64,000 nucleotides of DNA, taken from assembly GCF_014042355.1 (NCBI RefSeq), contig NZ_JACEZU010000003.1, positions 372,001-436,000 on the forward strand. Direction: 5' to 3'. This document shows, piece after piece, positions 45,228 to 53,242 of this stretch (the stretch's first letter is position 1; the number at the start of each line of letters is the position of its first letter). Source of the DNA: Rugamonas apoptosis. GTDB taxonomy: Bacteria > Pseudomonadota > Gammaproteobacteria > Burkholderiales > Burkholderiaceae_D. The translations under genes and the position numbers were made by a program. Below the pieces are notes generated by a model. That model did no database searches. It saw only the letters and a program-made list of their open reading frames with translations, and was not told the origin of the DNA.

Positions 45228-46706
45228 ATGGACAAGGGCAGCATGGACATATCACAAGGCGCACACGGCGCGGCCGCGCTGGCGCCACCGCCGGCGCCGC
45301 TGCGGCGCATCGCCGACCTGCCGGGGCCGAAGGGCCGCCTGTTCACGGGCAGTATCGCGGCCATCAACCAGCGGCCGTTCCACCAGGTGCTGGAAGACTG
45401 GGGCCGCCAGTACGGCCCGCTGTACCGCTTCAGCATCATGCGCAAGCCGTTCCTGGTCACCTCCGACCGCGACGTGATCGCCGGCCTGCTGCGCGACCGG
45501 CCGGACGTGATGCGCCGTTCCGCGCGCACGGCGCAGATGCTGGAGGAGGTGGGCACGCGTGGCCTGTTCACGGCCGAAAGCGACGAGTGGCGCCGCCAGC
45601 GCAAGCTGGTGATGCGGGCCTTGACGCCAGAAGTGATCCACGGCTTCTTTCCCACCCTGGCCATGATGACGGAGCGTCTGCGACTGCGCTGGAGCGCGGC
45701 CATCGCGGCCGGGCGCCCCATCGACGTGCTGCGCGACCTGAAAGCCTATACGCTGGATGTGACGATAGGACTGGCCATGGGCCAGGACATCAACACGCTG
45801 GAGCTGGAGGACAACCCGCTGCAGCGTGATATCGAATTCCTGTTCAACCGCGTGGCGCGGCGGTTGACGACCGCGTTCGCGTACTGGCGGGTGCCGCTGC
45901 TCAAGCGCGCGCCCGACCGCGAGGCCGACGCCGCCGCCGCCCGCATCCAGCGTGCCGTCACCGGCTTCATCGCCCAGACCCGGCGCCGGCTGGACGAGCA
46001 GCCGGCGCTGCGCCAGAAGCCGTCCAACATGCTGGAGGCGCTGGTGGTGGCCTGCGACGAACCGGGTTCCGGCTTCACCGATGCGGCCGTGGTGGGCAAC
46101 GCCATCACCATGGTGTTCGCGGGCGAGGACACCACCTCCAACACGACGGCCTGGCTGATCGATTTCCTGGCGCGCGACCCGCAGGCGGCCGGCGCGCTGG
46201 CGGACGAGGCGGACCGGGTGCTGGGCGCCGATCCGGTGCTGCGCGACTATCACCTGCTGGAAAAGCTCCATTACGTGGACGCGGCCACCCGCGAAGCCAT
46301 GCGCCTCAAGCCGGTGGCGCCATTCCTGGCTGTGGAGCCCACGCGCGATGTGGTGCTGGGCGACTTGGCGGTGCCGGCCGGTACCGTCATCTTCACCATG
46401 ACGCGGCTGGCCGCGCAACGCGACAGCGAACTGGCGCGGCCGGAGGCGTTTTTGCCCCAGCGCTGGCTGGATGGCGCCAGTGAGCGGGGCGATGATCCGG
46501 GCCGCAAGCTGTTCCCGTTCGGTGGCGGGCCCCGGTTCTGTCCGGGGCGCTATCTGGCCATGGCCGAGATCAAGATGGTGATGTCCATGCTGGCGCGCCA
46601 TTTCACGATCGCCCCCGTGCCCGGCGCGGCGCCGGCCGAGGAAACCTTCACCTTCACCAATTCGCCCAGCGCCTTGCCCGTTACTCTGCAGGCGCGCCGG
46701 ACGTGA
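45228..46706 (+). CDS. Cytochrome P450
   Basis: A 492-residue cytochrome P450. The oxygen-binding helix has AGEDTTSNT, helix K has the ExxR pair in REAMRL, and the haem loop FGGGPRFCPGR carries the axial cysteine C438. The proline-rich LPGPKG lead resembles microsomal and CYP102-like N-termini, but there is no membrane anchor and no reductase fused. It would hydroxylate a lipophilic substrate with electrons from separate ferredoxin partners, which are not encoded nearby. ATG 45228 is favoured over 45225 because GGGGAG at 45217-45222 is better spaced. Confidence 0.92.
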   Translation: MDKGSMDISQGAHGAAALAPPPAPLRRIADLPGPKGRLFTGSIAAINQRPFHQVLEDWGRQYGPLYRFSIMRKPFLVTSDRDVIAGLLRDRPDVMRRSARTAQMLEEVGTRGLFTAESDEWRRQRKLVMRALTPEVIHGFFPTLAMMTERLRLRWSAAIAAGRPIDVLRDLKAYTLDVTIGLAMGQDINTLELEDNPLQRDIEFLFNRVARRLTTAFAYWRVPLLKRAPDREADAAAARIQRAVTGFIAQTRRRLDEQPALRQKPSNMLEALVVACDEPGSGFTDAAVVGNAITMVFAGEDTTSNTTAWLIDFLARDPQAAGALADEADRVLGADPVLRDYHLLEKLHYVDAATREAMRLKPVAPFLAVEPTRDVVLGDLAVPAGTVIFTMTRLAAQRDSELARPEAFLPQRWLDGASERGDDPGRKLFPFGGGPRFCPGRYLAMAEIKMVMSMLARHFTIAPVPGAAPAEETFTFTNSPSALPVTLQARRT

Positions 46707-46739
46707 CCATAAAAAGGTGCTAGGCTAAGGTATGCGAAT

Positions 46740-46762
46740 CTGGACTATGAAGCTGGACTATG
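46740..46762 (+). repeat. Direct repeat upstream of the secreted protein gene
   Basis: CTGGACTATG occurs at 46740-46749 and again at 46753-46762, a 13-base period, just before the ribosome-binding site at 46768. It may be a regulator site or a small duplication. Confidence 0.55.
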
Positions 46763-46777
46763 TGTGCGGAGGCCGTC

Positions 46778-47215
46778 ATGCTCAAGAAAATCGTTCCTGG
46801 CGTCGTGGCCGCCGCCCTGTACGCGCTCGCGGCCGCCGCCGGGCAGGCTGCGCCGTTGCGTCACGACCATCCGCTGATCGGCACCTGGCAGATCACCCTG
46901 GCCGATGGCTCCTGCAGCGAGACCTACCGCATCCGCGATGACGGCAGCAGCCTCGTGACCAGTAGCGAGGAAGTGGCCGAATCGGCCTTCGACGTGGCCG
47001 ACCAGCCCGACGCGCTGGGCTTCTACAAGCACGTCGACACCATCGTCAAGGACAACGGCAAGCCCGATTGTTCGGGCGAGGTGACGCAAGTGGGCCATGT
47101 GGCCACCAGCTACATCCTGTTCCACCCCGGCGGCGACATGTTCTTGATGTGCTTCGAGCGCGACACCCATAGCTGCATCGGCCCCTTTATCCGGGTGCGC
47201 GGCAACACCACCTGA
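46778..47215 (+). CDS. Small exported hypothetical protein
   Basis: A 145-residue exported protein. A Sec signal peptide (about residues 1-23, AAAAGQAA) precedes a mature part beginning HDHPLIGTWQITLADGSC, which resembles the first strands of lipocalin-like or DUF-type ligand-binding domains, and has four cysteines that could form two disulfides. ATG 46778 is chosen because GGAGG lies six bases upstream; an earlier in-frame ATG at 46760 has none. Expressed alone. Function unknown. Confidence 0.72.
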   Translation: MLKKIVPGVVAAALYALAAAAGQAAPLRHDHPLIGTWQITLADGSCSETYRIRDDGSSLVTSSEEVAESAFDVADQPDALGFYKHVDTIVKDNGKPDCSGEVTQVGHVATSYILFHPGGDMFLMCFERDTHSCIGPFIRVRGNTT

Positions 47216-47234
47216 GGCCGAGGCGCGGCGGGTG

Positions 47235-48284
47235 TCAACCGCGCTCGCGGAACGCGCCCGGATTGATGCCCGCCCATTCCTTGAAGGCATGGTTGAAGGC
47301 GCTTTGCTCCTGGTACCCGAGCAGGAAGGCGATATCGACCAGACTCAGTTCCGGCTGGCGCAGATAGTCGCGCGCCAGCGTGAAGCGGGCCTGGTCCAGC
47401 ACCTGCTGGAAGGTGGCGCCGGCGTCGCTCAGTTTGCGCTGCAGCGTGCGCGGCGACAGTTTCAGTTCATCCGCGATCGACGCCAGCCGCACCTGGCCCT
47501 GGGCCAAATTGCGCACGATGGCTTCCTGCACCTGCTGGCTGATACCGGCCTTGGCTTCGGCGCTGGCCCGCTCCCGCAATTGCAACAACTGCTCGGCGTG
47601 CTGCCGCAGCACGGGATACAGGCCCGTGTCGGCGTTCGGCACCGGCCAGGCCAGCAACTGGGCGTCGAAGCTGGCCGTGTTGGCCGGCGCATCGAAGCGG
47701 GGCAGGGCGCCGAACACGCGCAGGTATTCGGGGTGGCCGGCCGGGTCGCCGCCGTCGTGGCTGAGCGCCAGGTCGGCCGGCGGCAGCGTCACGCCGGCCA
47801 GCCAGTTGCCGAACACGCGGATGCCGGCGAACACGCTGTCGGTCAGGTGGCGCCGCCCCGGCCCGTAGTGGCAATGCCAGGTGTAATGGGCCAGGCCGTC
47901 GCTCACCCTCAGGGCCGAGCGCCCCAGGTCGTGCGCCAGCTGCTCGTAGCGCATGGTTTGTTCGAACGCCTGGCCGAAGTCGCGGCAGCTCAGCAAAATC
48001 AGGCCATACACATTGTAGGTGCCCAGTTTGAAGCGCTCCCCCACATGCAGGCCGAAGTGGGGATCGGCGGCCAGCGTGGCGGCCACGTCGAGCAGGCGCA
48101 CGTAATCGTCGGCCGCCAGCGATTCTGGCAGCGGCCACAGGGCGCCGGCGGCCAGGCCGGCGGCCCGTTCCAGCGCGGCCGCCTGCACGCCGCGCGCGGC
48201 GGCCGCCTCCAGCAGCGGCTGCAGATAGGAGCCGGCCACGCGGCCACCGCGCGGGGCGCGGGCGTCAGGCGTGGGGCTTGGCAT
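47235..48284 (-). CDS. AraC family regulator, OruR/ArgR-like
   Basis: A 349-residue regulator with a long N-terminal helical domain of the arabinose-operon-regulator-like (AraC_binding_2/OruR) type and a C-terminal AraC domain containing LSPRTLQRKLSDAGATF and IAFLLGYQEQSAFNHAF. It is divergent from the FAD oxidase/GlpD/kinase operon over a 132-base gap, so it very likely controls that operon. Family members respond to small metabolites. The inducer would be expected to be a glycerol-derived or ether-lipid compound, by inference from the neighbours. Confidence 0.86.
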   Translation of the reverse strand: MPSPTPDARAPRGGRVAGSYLQPLLEAAAARGVQAAALERAAGLAAGALWPLPESLAADDYVRLLDVAATLAADPHFGLHVGERFKLGTYNVYGLILLSCRDFGQAFEQTMRYEQLAHDLGRSALRVSDGLAHYTWHCHYGPGRRHLTDSVFAGIRVFGNWLAGVTLPPADLALSHDGGDPAGHPEYLRVFGALPRFDAPANTASFDAQLLAWPVPNADTGLYPVLRQHAEQLLQLRERASAEAKAGISQQVQEAIVRNLAQGQVRLASIADELKLSPRTLQRKLSDAGATFQQVLDQARFTLARDYLRQPELSLVDIAFLLGYQEQSAFNHAFKEWAGINPGAFRERG

Positions 48285-48416
48285 GATCGAACAAAGCGGA
48301 TGTCATGAATACGCAATACCTTGAATGGGTTCTGTCTTATTCTGTTGCCATGATTAGCCAGGTGCGCGCCAGTATAACAATTGCTGCCAGCGCGCCGCAA
48401 CGTGGACAGGAAAACG

Positions 48417-50027
48417 ATGAGACGCTGGAACGGTTGGGGTGACGACACCATAGAATTCGCGCTGGGCGAGGACGCGCTGGGCTTTCTGGCGCAGCGTATC
48501 GGGAGCGGCACGCCGTTTCCCGACGCCGCCTTCGAGACGGCTTGCGCCCAATTGCGCCCCTCGCGGCTGGCGCCCCACCGGTTGATCGACACCGAGCCCG
48601 CCGTCCGCCTGCGCAACGCGCTGGGCCAAAGCCTGCCGGACTGGCTGCGCCTGCGCTACGGCGCCATCGACACGGCGCCCGACGGCGTGGCCTACCCGGA
48701 CAGCCCGGAACAGGTGCGTGAACTGCTGGAATACGCGGCCGAACACCATGTGGCGCTGATCCCGCAGGGCGGCGGCACCAGCGTGGCCGGCCACCTGACG
48801 GCGCCGGGCGGCCCGCGCCCCGTGCTGACCATGAACCTGACCCGCTTGCGCAACCTGCTCAGCCTCGACACCCAGTCGCAACTGGCGACCTTCGGCGCCG
48901 GCGTGTTCGGCCCGGACCTGGAGGCCCAACTGCGGGCCCACGGCTACACCCTGGGCCATTTCCCCCAATCGTTCGAATACTCGACCCTGGGCGGTTGGGT
49001 GGTCACGCGTTCCTCGGGCCAGCAATCGCTGCGCTACGGCCGCATCGAGCAGCTGTTCAGGGGCGGCAAGGTGGAAACGCCGGCCGGCACGTTGGACATT
49101 CCCACTTTCCCCGCCTCGGCCGCCGGCACCGACCTGCGCGAAGTGGTGCTCGGTTCCGAAGGCCGGCTCGGCATCCTGACGGAAGCGACCGTGCGTGTGA
49201 CGCCACTGCCCGACTACGAAGCCTTCCATGCCGTGTTCTTCCCCAGCTGGGATCTGGCCGAGCAGGCCGTGCGCGCCGTGGTGCAGGCCGGCCTGTCGCT
49301 GTCGATGCTGCGCCTGTCCAATCCGTTGGAGACGGTCACCATGCTGGCACTGGCCGGCCACAAGACCCTGATCGGCGCGCTGGAAACGTGGCTGCGCCTG
49401 CGCGGCTGCGGCGAAGGAAAATGTATGCTGATGATAGGCGTGAGCGGGCGCAAGGGCCCCGCCAGGGCGGCCCTGAAGGATGCGCTGGCCCTCACGCGCG
49501 TGCGCGGCGGTGTGCATATCGGCCGCTATATGGGCGACAAGTGGAAGCAGAACCGCTTCCGCAACGTCTACCTGCGCAACGCAGCCTGGCAGCACGGCTA
49601 CGCCATCGACACGGTGGAAACGGCGGTCGACTGGCCGCGCGTGGCCGGCATGATGCAGGCCGTGGAGGCGGCCGCCACGGCGGCGCTGGGCCAGCATGGT
49701 GAAAAAGTCCACACCTACACGCACCTGTCACACCTGTATACGCAGGGCGCCAGCGTGTACACCACCTTCGTCTACCGCCTGGCCGGCAATTTCGAGCAGG
49801 ACCTGGCGCGCTGGCGCACGCTCAAGCAGGCCGTGAGCGAGGCTATCGTGGCCAACGGCGGCACCATCAGCCACCAGCACGGCGTGGGCAGCGATCACGC
49901 GGCTTACCTGCCGGCCGAAAAAGGGGAACTGGGCCTGAGCGCCATGGGTGCGCTGTTCCGCCACTTCGACCCGCAGCAGATCATGAACCCCGGCAAACTG
50001 CTGCCGTCCGAGGCCGCGCCGTCATGA
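48417..50027 (+). CDS. FAD-binding oxidase, alkyl-DHAP synthase-like
   Basis: A 536-residue flavoprotein of the vanillyl-alcohol-oxidase (FAD_binding_4) fold. The FAD loop is PQGGGTSVAGHLT, and GSEGRLGILTEATVRV marks the second FAD contact. The N-terminal MRRWNGWGDD and the general layout match bacterial homologues of alkyldihydroxyacetonephosphate synthase (AGPS), the enzyme that introduces the ether bond in eukaryotic ether lipids. The start at 48417 has ACAGGA ahead. It overlaps glpD by four bases. The substrate is probably a glycerol- or dihydroxyacetone-phosphate derivative, but no activity for this branch is known to me. Confidence 0.87.
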   Translation: MRRWNGWGDDTIEFALGEDALGFLAQRIGSGTPFPDAAFETACAQLRPSRLAPHRLIDTEPAVRLRNALGQSLPDWLRLRYGAIDTAPDGVAYPDSPEQVRELLEYAAEHHVALIPQGGGTSVAGHLTAPGGPRPVLTMNLTRLRNLLSLDTQSQLATFGAGVFGPDLEAQLRAHGYTLGHFPQSFEYSTLGGWVVTRSSGQQSLRYGRIEQLFRGGKVETPAGTLDIPTFPASAAGTDLREVVLGSEGRLGILTEATVRVTPLPDYEAFHAVFFPSWDLAEQAVRAVVQAGLSLSMLRLSNPLETVTMLALAGHKTLIGALETWLRLRGCGEGKCMLMIGVSGRKGPARAALKDALALTRVRGGVHIGRYMGDKWKQNRFRNVYLRNAAWQHGYAIDTVETAVDWPRVAGMMQAVEAAATAALGQHGEKVHTYTHLSHLYTQGASVYTTFVYRLAGNFEQDLARWRTLKQAVSEAIVANGGTISHQHGVGSDHAAYLPAEKGELGLSAMGALFRHFDPQQIMNPGKLLPSEAAPS

Positions 50028-51613
50028 GCGCGCACTGGAACAGCGGTGGCCGGTCCGAGGCGGCGCATCTGCTGGCGCGCGATTGGGACTTGATCGTGAT
50101 CGGCGGCGGCATCACCGGCGCCGGCATCCTGCTGGAAGCGGCGCGGCGCGGCCTGAAGACGCTGTTGGTGGAGCGGCGCGATTTCGCGTGGGGCACCTCC
50201 AGCCGTTCGTCCAAGCTGGTGCACGGCGGCCTGCGCTACCTGAAGGAAGGCAAATTTGGCCTGACGCGCGAATCCGTGCACGAACGCCAGCAACTGCTGC
50301 GCGACGCGGCCGGGCTGGTGGAACCGCAAAGCTTCGCGTTTGGCGACTACCTGGGCCGCAAGCCGGGCCGCCGCATGTTCCTGCTTGGCCTGGCCATTTA
50401 CGATTTCATGGCGGGCCAGCGCGCCCGCCACTACTTCGGCCATGACGACTTCCTGGCGCTGGCGCCCAATATCGCCAACACCGGCCTGCAAGGCGGCATG
50501 TGCTACACGGACGCCAAGACGGACGACGCGCGCCTGGTGCTGCGGGTGCTGCGCGAGGCGCAACAGCACGGCGGCGTGGCGCTCAACTATATGGCGGTGG
50601 AATCGCTGCTGCGCTCGGCGGATCATGGCGGCAAGGTACACGGCGCGCGTGTGCGCGACGGCGTGACGGGCCAGTCGCACGAGGTGCGGGCGCGGCTCGT
50701 GATCAGCGCCACCGGCGCCTGGGCCGACGGCCTGCGGGCGCAAGGCGGGGCGGCGCCACGGCTGCGGCCACTGCGCGGCAGCCATCTGGTGTTGCCGGCC
50801 TGGCGTTTGCCGCTGGCGCAGGCCGTGAGCCTGATGCATCCGGCCGACGGCCGCCCCGTGTTCGCCTTCCCGTGGGAGGGCGTGACGCTGGTGGGCACCA
50901 CCGACGTCGACCATAAGGGCGATATGGCGCGCGAGGCGGCCATCACCCGGGCCGAAGTGGATTACCTGATGGCGGCGCTGCACGACCAGTTCCCGCAACT
51001 GGGGCTGCAAGAGAGCGACATCGTGGCCAGCTACGCGGGCGTGCGGCCCGTGATCGACAGCGGCAAGAGCGACCCGTCCAAGGAGGGGCGCGACCATGCG
51101 CTATGGCTGGAGGATGGCCTGTTGACCGTCACCGGCGGCAAGATGACCACCTTCCGCGTGATCGCGCTCGACGCGCTGCGCAAGGCCGCCACGCTGCTGC
51201 CGGACTGGCGCGACAAGCTGGAACCCCGGCCCATCTTCGCGCCGGCCGCGCCGCTGCGCTACGACCGCCGCTTGTCCGTCACGCAGGCGGCGCGGCTGCA
51301 AGGCCGCTACGGCGCCCAGGCGCAGCAACTGGTGAATGGCGCCCAGCCGGGTGAGCTGGATACCATCGCCGGCACGGAAACCCTGTGGGTGCAACTGCGC
51401 TGGGCGGCTCGCTGTGAATCCGTGCAGAAGCTGGACGACCTGCTGCTGCGCCGCAGCCGCATCGGTATCCAGTTGCGCGGTGGCGGGGTGGCGATCCTGC
51501 CGCGCGTGCGCGCCATCTGCCAACAGGAATTGGGCTGGAGCGACCAGCGCTGGGATGACGAACAGCGTGCCTATCTGGCATTATGGGCCACGCATTACAG
51601 CCTGCCCGCGTAG
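50024..51613 (+). CDS. glpD: FAD-dependent glycerol-3-phosphate dehydrogenase
   Basis: A 529-residue GlpD/GlpA-type flavoenzyme that oxidises sn-glycerol-3-phosphate to dihydroxyacetone phosphate and passes electrons to quinone. The FAD loop GGGITG is at residues 27-32, and TSSRSSKLVHGGLRYL is the family signature. The C-terminal helical domain is present. It is translationally coupled to the AGPS-like oxidase (ATGA overlap), which is not usual for a plain glycerol operon: there is no glpF or glpR here. Together with the kinase downstream it may act on glycerol analogues or on the glycerol released from modified lipids. Confidence 0.9.
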   Translation: MSAHWNSGGRSEAAHLLARDWDLIVIGGGITGAGILLEAARRGLKTLLVERRDFAWGTSSRSSKLVHGGLRYLKEGKFGLTRESVHERQQLLRDAAGLVEPQSFAFGDYLGRKPGRRMFLLGLAIYDFMAGQRARHYFGHDDFLALAPNIANTGLQGGMCYTDAKTDDARLVLRVLREAQQHGGVALNYMAVESLLRSADHGGKVHGARVRDGVTGQSHEVRARLVISATGAWADGLRAQGGAAPRLRPLRGSHLVLPAWRLPLAQAVSLMHPADGRPVFAFPWEGVTLVGTTDVDHKGDMAREAAITRAEVDYLMAALHDQFPQLGLQESDIVASYAGVRPVIDSGKSDPSKEGRDHALWLEDGLLTVTGGKMTTFRVIALDALRKAATLLPDWRDKLEPRPIFAPAAPLRYDRRLSVTQAARLQGRYGAQAQQLVNGAQPGELDTIAGTETLWVQLRWAARCESVQKLDDLLLRRSRIGIQLRGGGVAILPRVRAICQQELGWSDQRWDDEQRAYLALWATHYSLPA

Positions 51614-51629
51614 CGCGCCGCCAATCACC

Positions 51630-51667
51630 AGAACAACGACAAGAACAACTAAAACAACCAGAACAAC
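51630..51667 (+). promoter_or_regulatory. A/C-rich leader with AGAACAAC repeats before the kinase gene
   Basis: AGAACAAC occurs at 51630-51637, 51642-51649 and 51660-51667, directly adjoining the kinase start, so no normal G-rich ribosome-binding site exists. The leader is built from AAC/AAG triplets, which resemble the A-rich motifs bound by the distal face of Hfq. A translational control site is possible. Confidence 0.45.
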
Positions 51668-53230
51668 ATGGCCGAACAATATCTCCTCTCCATCGACAAC
51701 GGCACCCAGAGCGTGCGCGCGCTGCTGTTCGATTTGCAGGGCAACCTGGCGGCCAAGACCCAGGTGCATCTGCAACCGTATTTCTCGGACAACCCCGGTT
51801 GGGCCGAACACAGCGCGGACGGCTACTGGAAGGCGGTCTGCGTGGCCTGCCAGCGGCTGTGGGCGGAAACGGACATCCCCAAATCGGCCGTCAAGGGCGT
51901 GGCCGTCACCACCCAGCGCGGCACCGTCATCAACCTGGACCGGGATGGCAACCCGCTGCGCCCGGCCATCACCTGGCTGGACCAGCGCCGCACGGAGCAG
52001 GTGCCGCCGCTGAACGCATTGTGGCGCACGGCCTTCAAGGTGGCCGGTGTGAGCAGCACCATCGAGTACTTCCGGCGCGAAGCGGAAATCAACTGGATCG
52101 CGGCCCACCAGCCCGACATCTGGGCCAAAACCGACAAGTTCCTGCTGCTGTCCGGCTTCCTCAACTACCGCCTGTGCGGGCGCATGGTCGATTCCATCGG
52201 CTCGCAAGTGGCCTATTTGCCGTTCGACTACAAGGGCCACAAGTGGGCCGGCAAGCGTGACTGGAAATGGCAGGCGCTGGCCATCAAGCCGGACATGCTG
52301 CCGGAACTGGTGGAGCCGGGCACGGTGATCGGCGCCATCACGGCCGCCGCCGCCGAAGCCACCGGCATCCCGCATGGCACGCCACTGGTGGCCGCCGCCG
52401 CCGACAAGGCGTGCGAGGTGATCGGTGCCGGCGGGCTGGCGCCGCACATCGGCTGTCTCAGTTACGGCACCACGGCCACCATCAACACCACCACCAAAAA
52501 ATATGTGGAGGTCACGCCCTTCATCCCGCCGTATCCGGCCGCCATCCCCGGCGCCTACAGCACCGAAGTGCAGATCTTCCGCGGCTACTGGATGGTGAAC
52601 TGGTTCAAGGAGCAGTTCGGCCACCTGGAACAGGCTACGGCCACGCAACAGGGCACGGCGCCGGAAGCCATGTTCGACCAGCTGGTGGAGCAGGTGCCGC
52701 CCGGTTCCATGGGCCTGATGCTGCAACCGTACTGGAGTCCCGGTATCCGCGTGCCGGGGCCGGAAGCGAAAGGCGCCATGATCGGCTTTGGCGATGTGCA
52801 CACGCGCGCCCACATGTACCGCGCCATCCTGGAAGGACTGGCGTATGCGCTGCGCGAGGGCAAGGAGCGCATCGAGAAGCGCAGCGGCCTGGCCGTGACG
52901 GAGTTGCGCGTGGCCGGCGGCGGCTCGCAGAGCGACGCGGCGATGCAGCTGACGGCCGATATCTTCGGCCTGCCGGCCGCGCGCGCCCACGTGTACGAAA
53001 CGTCGGGCCTGGGCGCGGCGATCGCGATCGCGGCTGGATTGGGACTGCACCAGGATTTCGACAGCGCCATCCGCGCCATGACGCGTACTGGCCGCGTGTT
53101 CCAGCCCATTGCGGCCCACCAGAAGATGTACGACCGCCTGTACCGGCGCGTCTACCTGAAGATGTACGAACGGCTACAGCCCATGTACGCCGAAATCGCG
53201 GACATCACGGGCTATCCGGAACAACTGTAA
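51668..53230 (+). CDS. FGGY family carbohydrate kinase
   Basis: A 520-residue sugar/polyol kinase of the FGGY family. The N-terminal phosphate loop is SIDNGTQSVRALLFD (about residues 8-22), and the C-terminal ATPase motif is VAGGGSQSDAAMQLTAD. It is distinct from GlpK (which begins DQGTTSSR) and matches the uncharacterised group that always sits with glpD-like and AGPS-like genes, as in Pseudomonas. It would phosphorylate glycerol, an erythritol- or glycerol-like polyol, or an alkylglycerol. The start directly follows an A/C-rich repeated leader and has no standard ribosome-binding site. Confidence 0.87.
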   Translation: MAEQYLLSIDNGTQSVRALLFDLQGNLAAKTQVHLQPYFSDNPGWAEHSADGYWKAVCVACQRLWAETDIPKSAVKGVAVTTQRGTVINLDRDGNPLRPAITWLDQRRTEQVPPLNALWRTAFKVAGVSSTIEYFRREAEINWIAAHQPDIWAKTDKFLLLSGFLNYRLCGRMVDSIGSQVAYLPFDYKGHKWAGKRDWKWQALAIKPDMLPELVEPGTVIGAITAAAAEATGIPHGTPLVAAAADKACEVIGAGGLAPHIGCLSYGTTATINTTTKKYVEVTPFIPPYPAAIPGAYSTEVQIFRGYWMVNWFKEQFGHLEQATATQQGTAPEAMFDQLVEQVPPGSMGLMLQPYWSPGIRVPGPEAKGAMIGFGDVHTRAHMYRAILEGLAYALREGKERIEKRSGLAVTELRVAGGGSQSDAAMQLTADIFGLPAARAHVYETSGLGAAIAIAAGLGLHQDFDSAIRAMTRTGRVFQPIAAHQKMYDRLYRRVYLKMYERLQPMYAEIADITGYPEQL

Positions 53231-53242
53231 GCGGGGTGGCGC

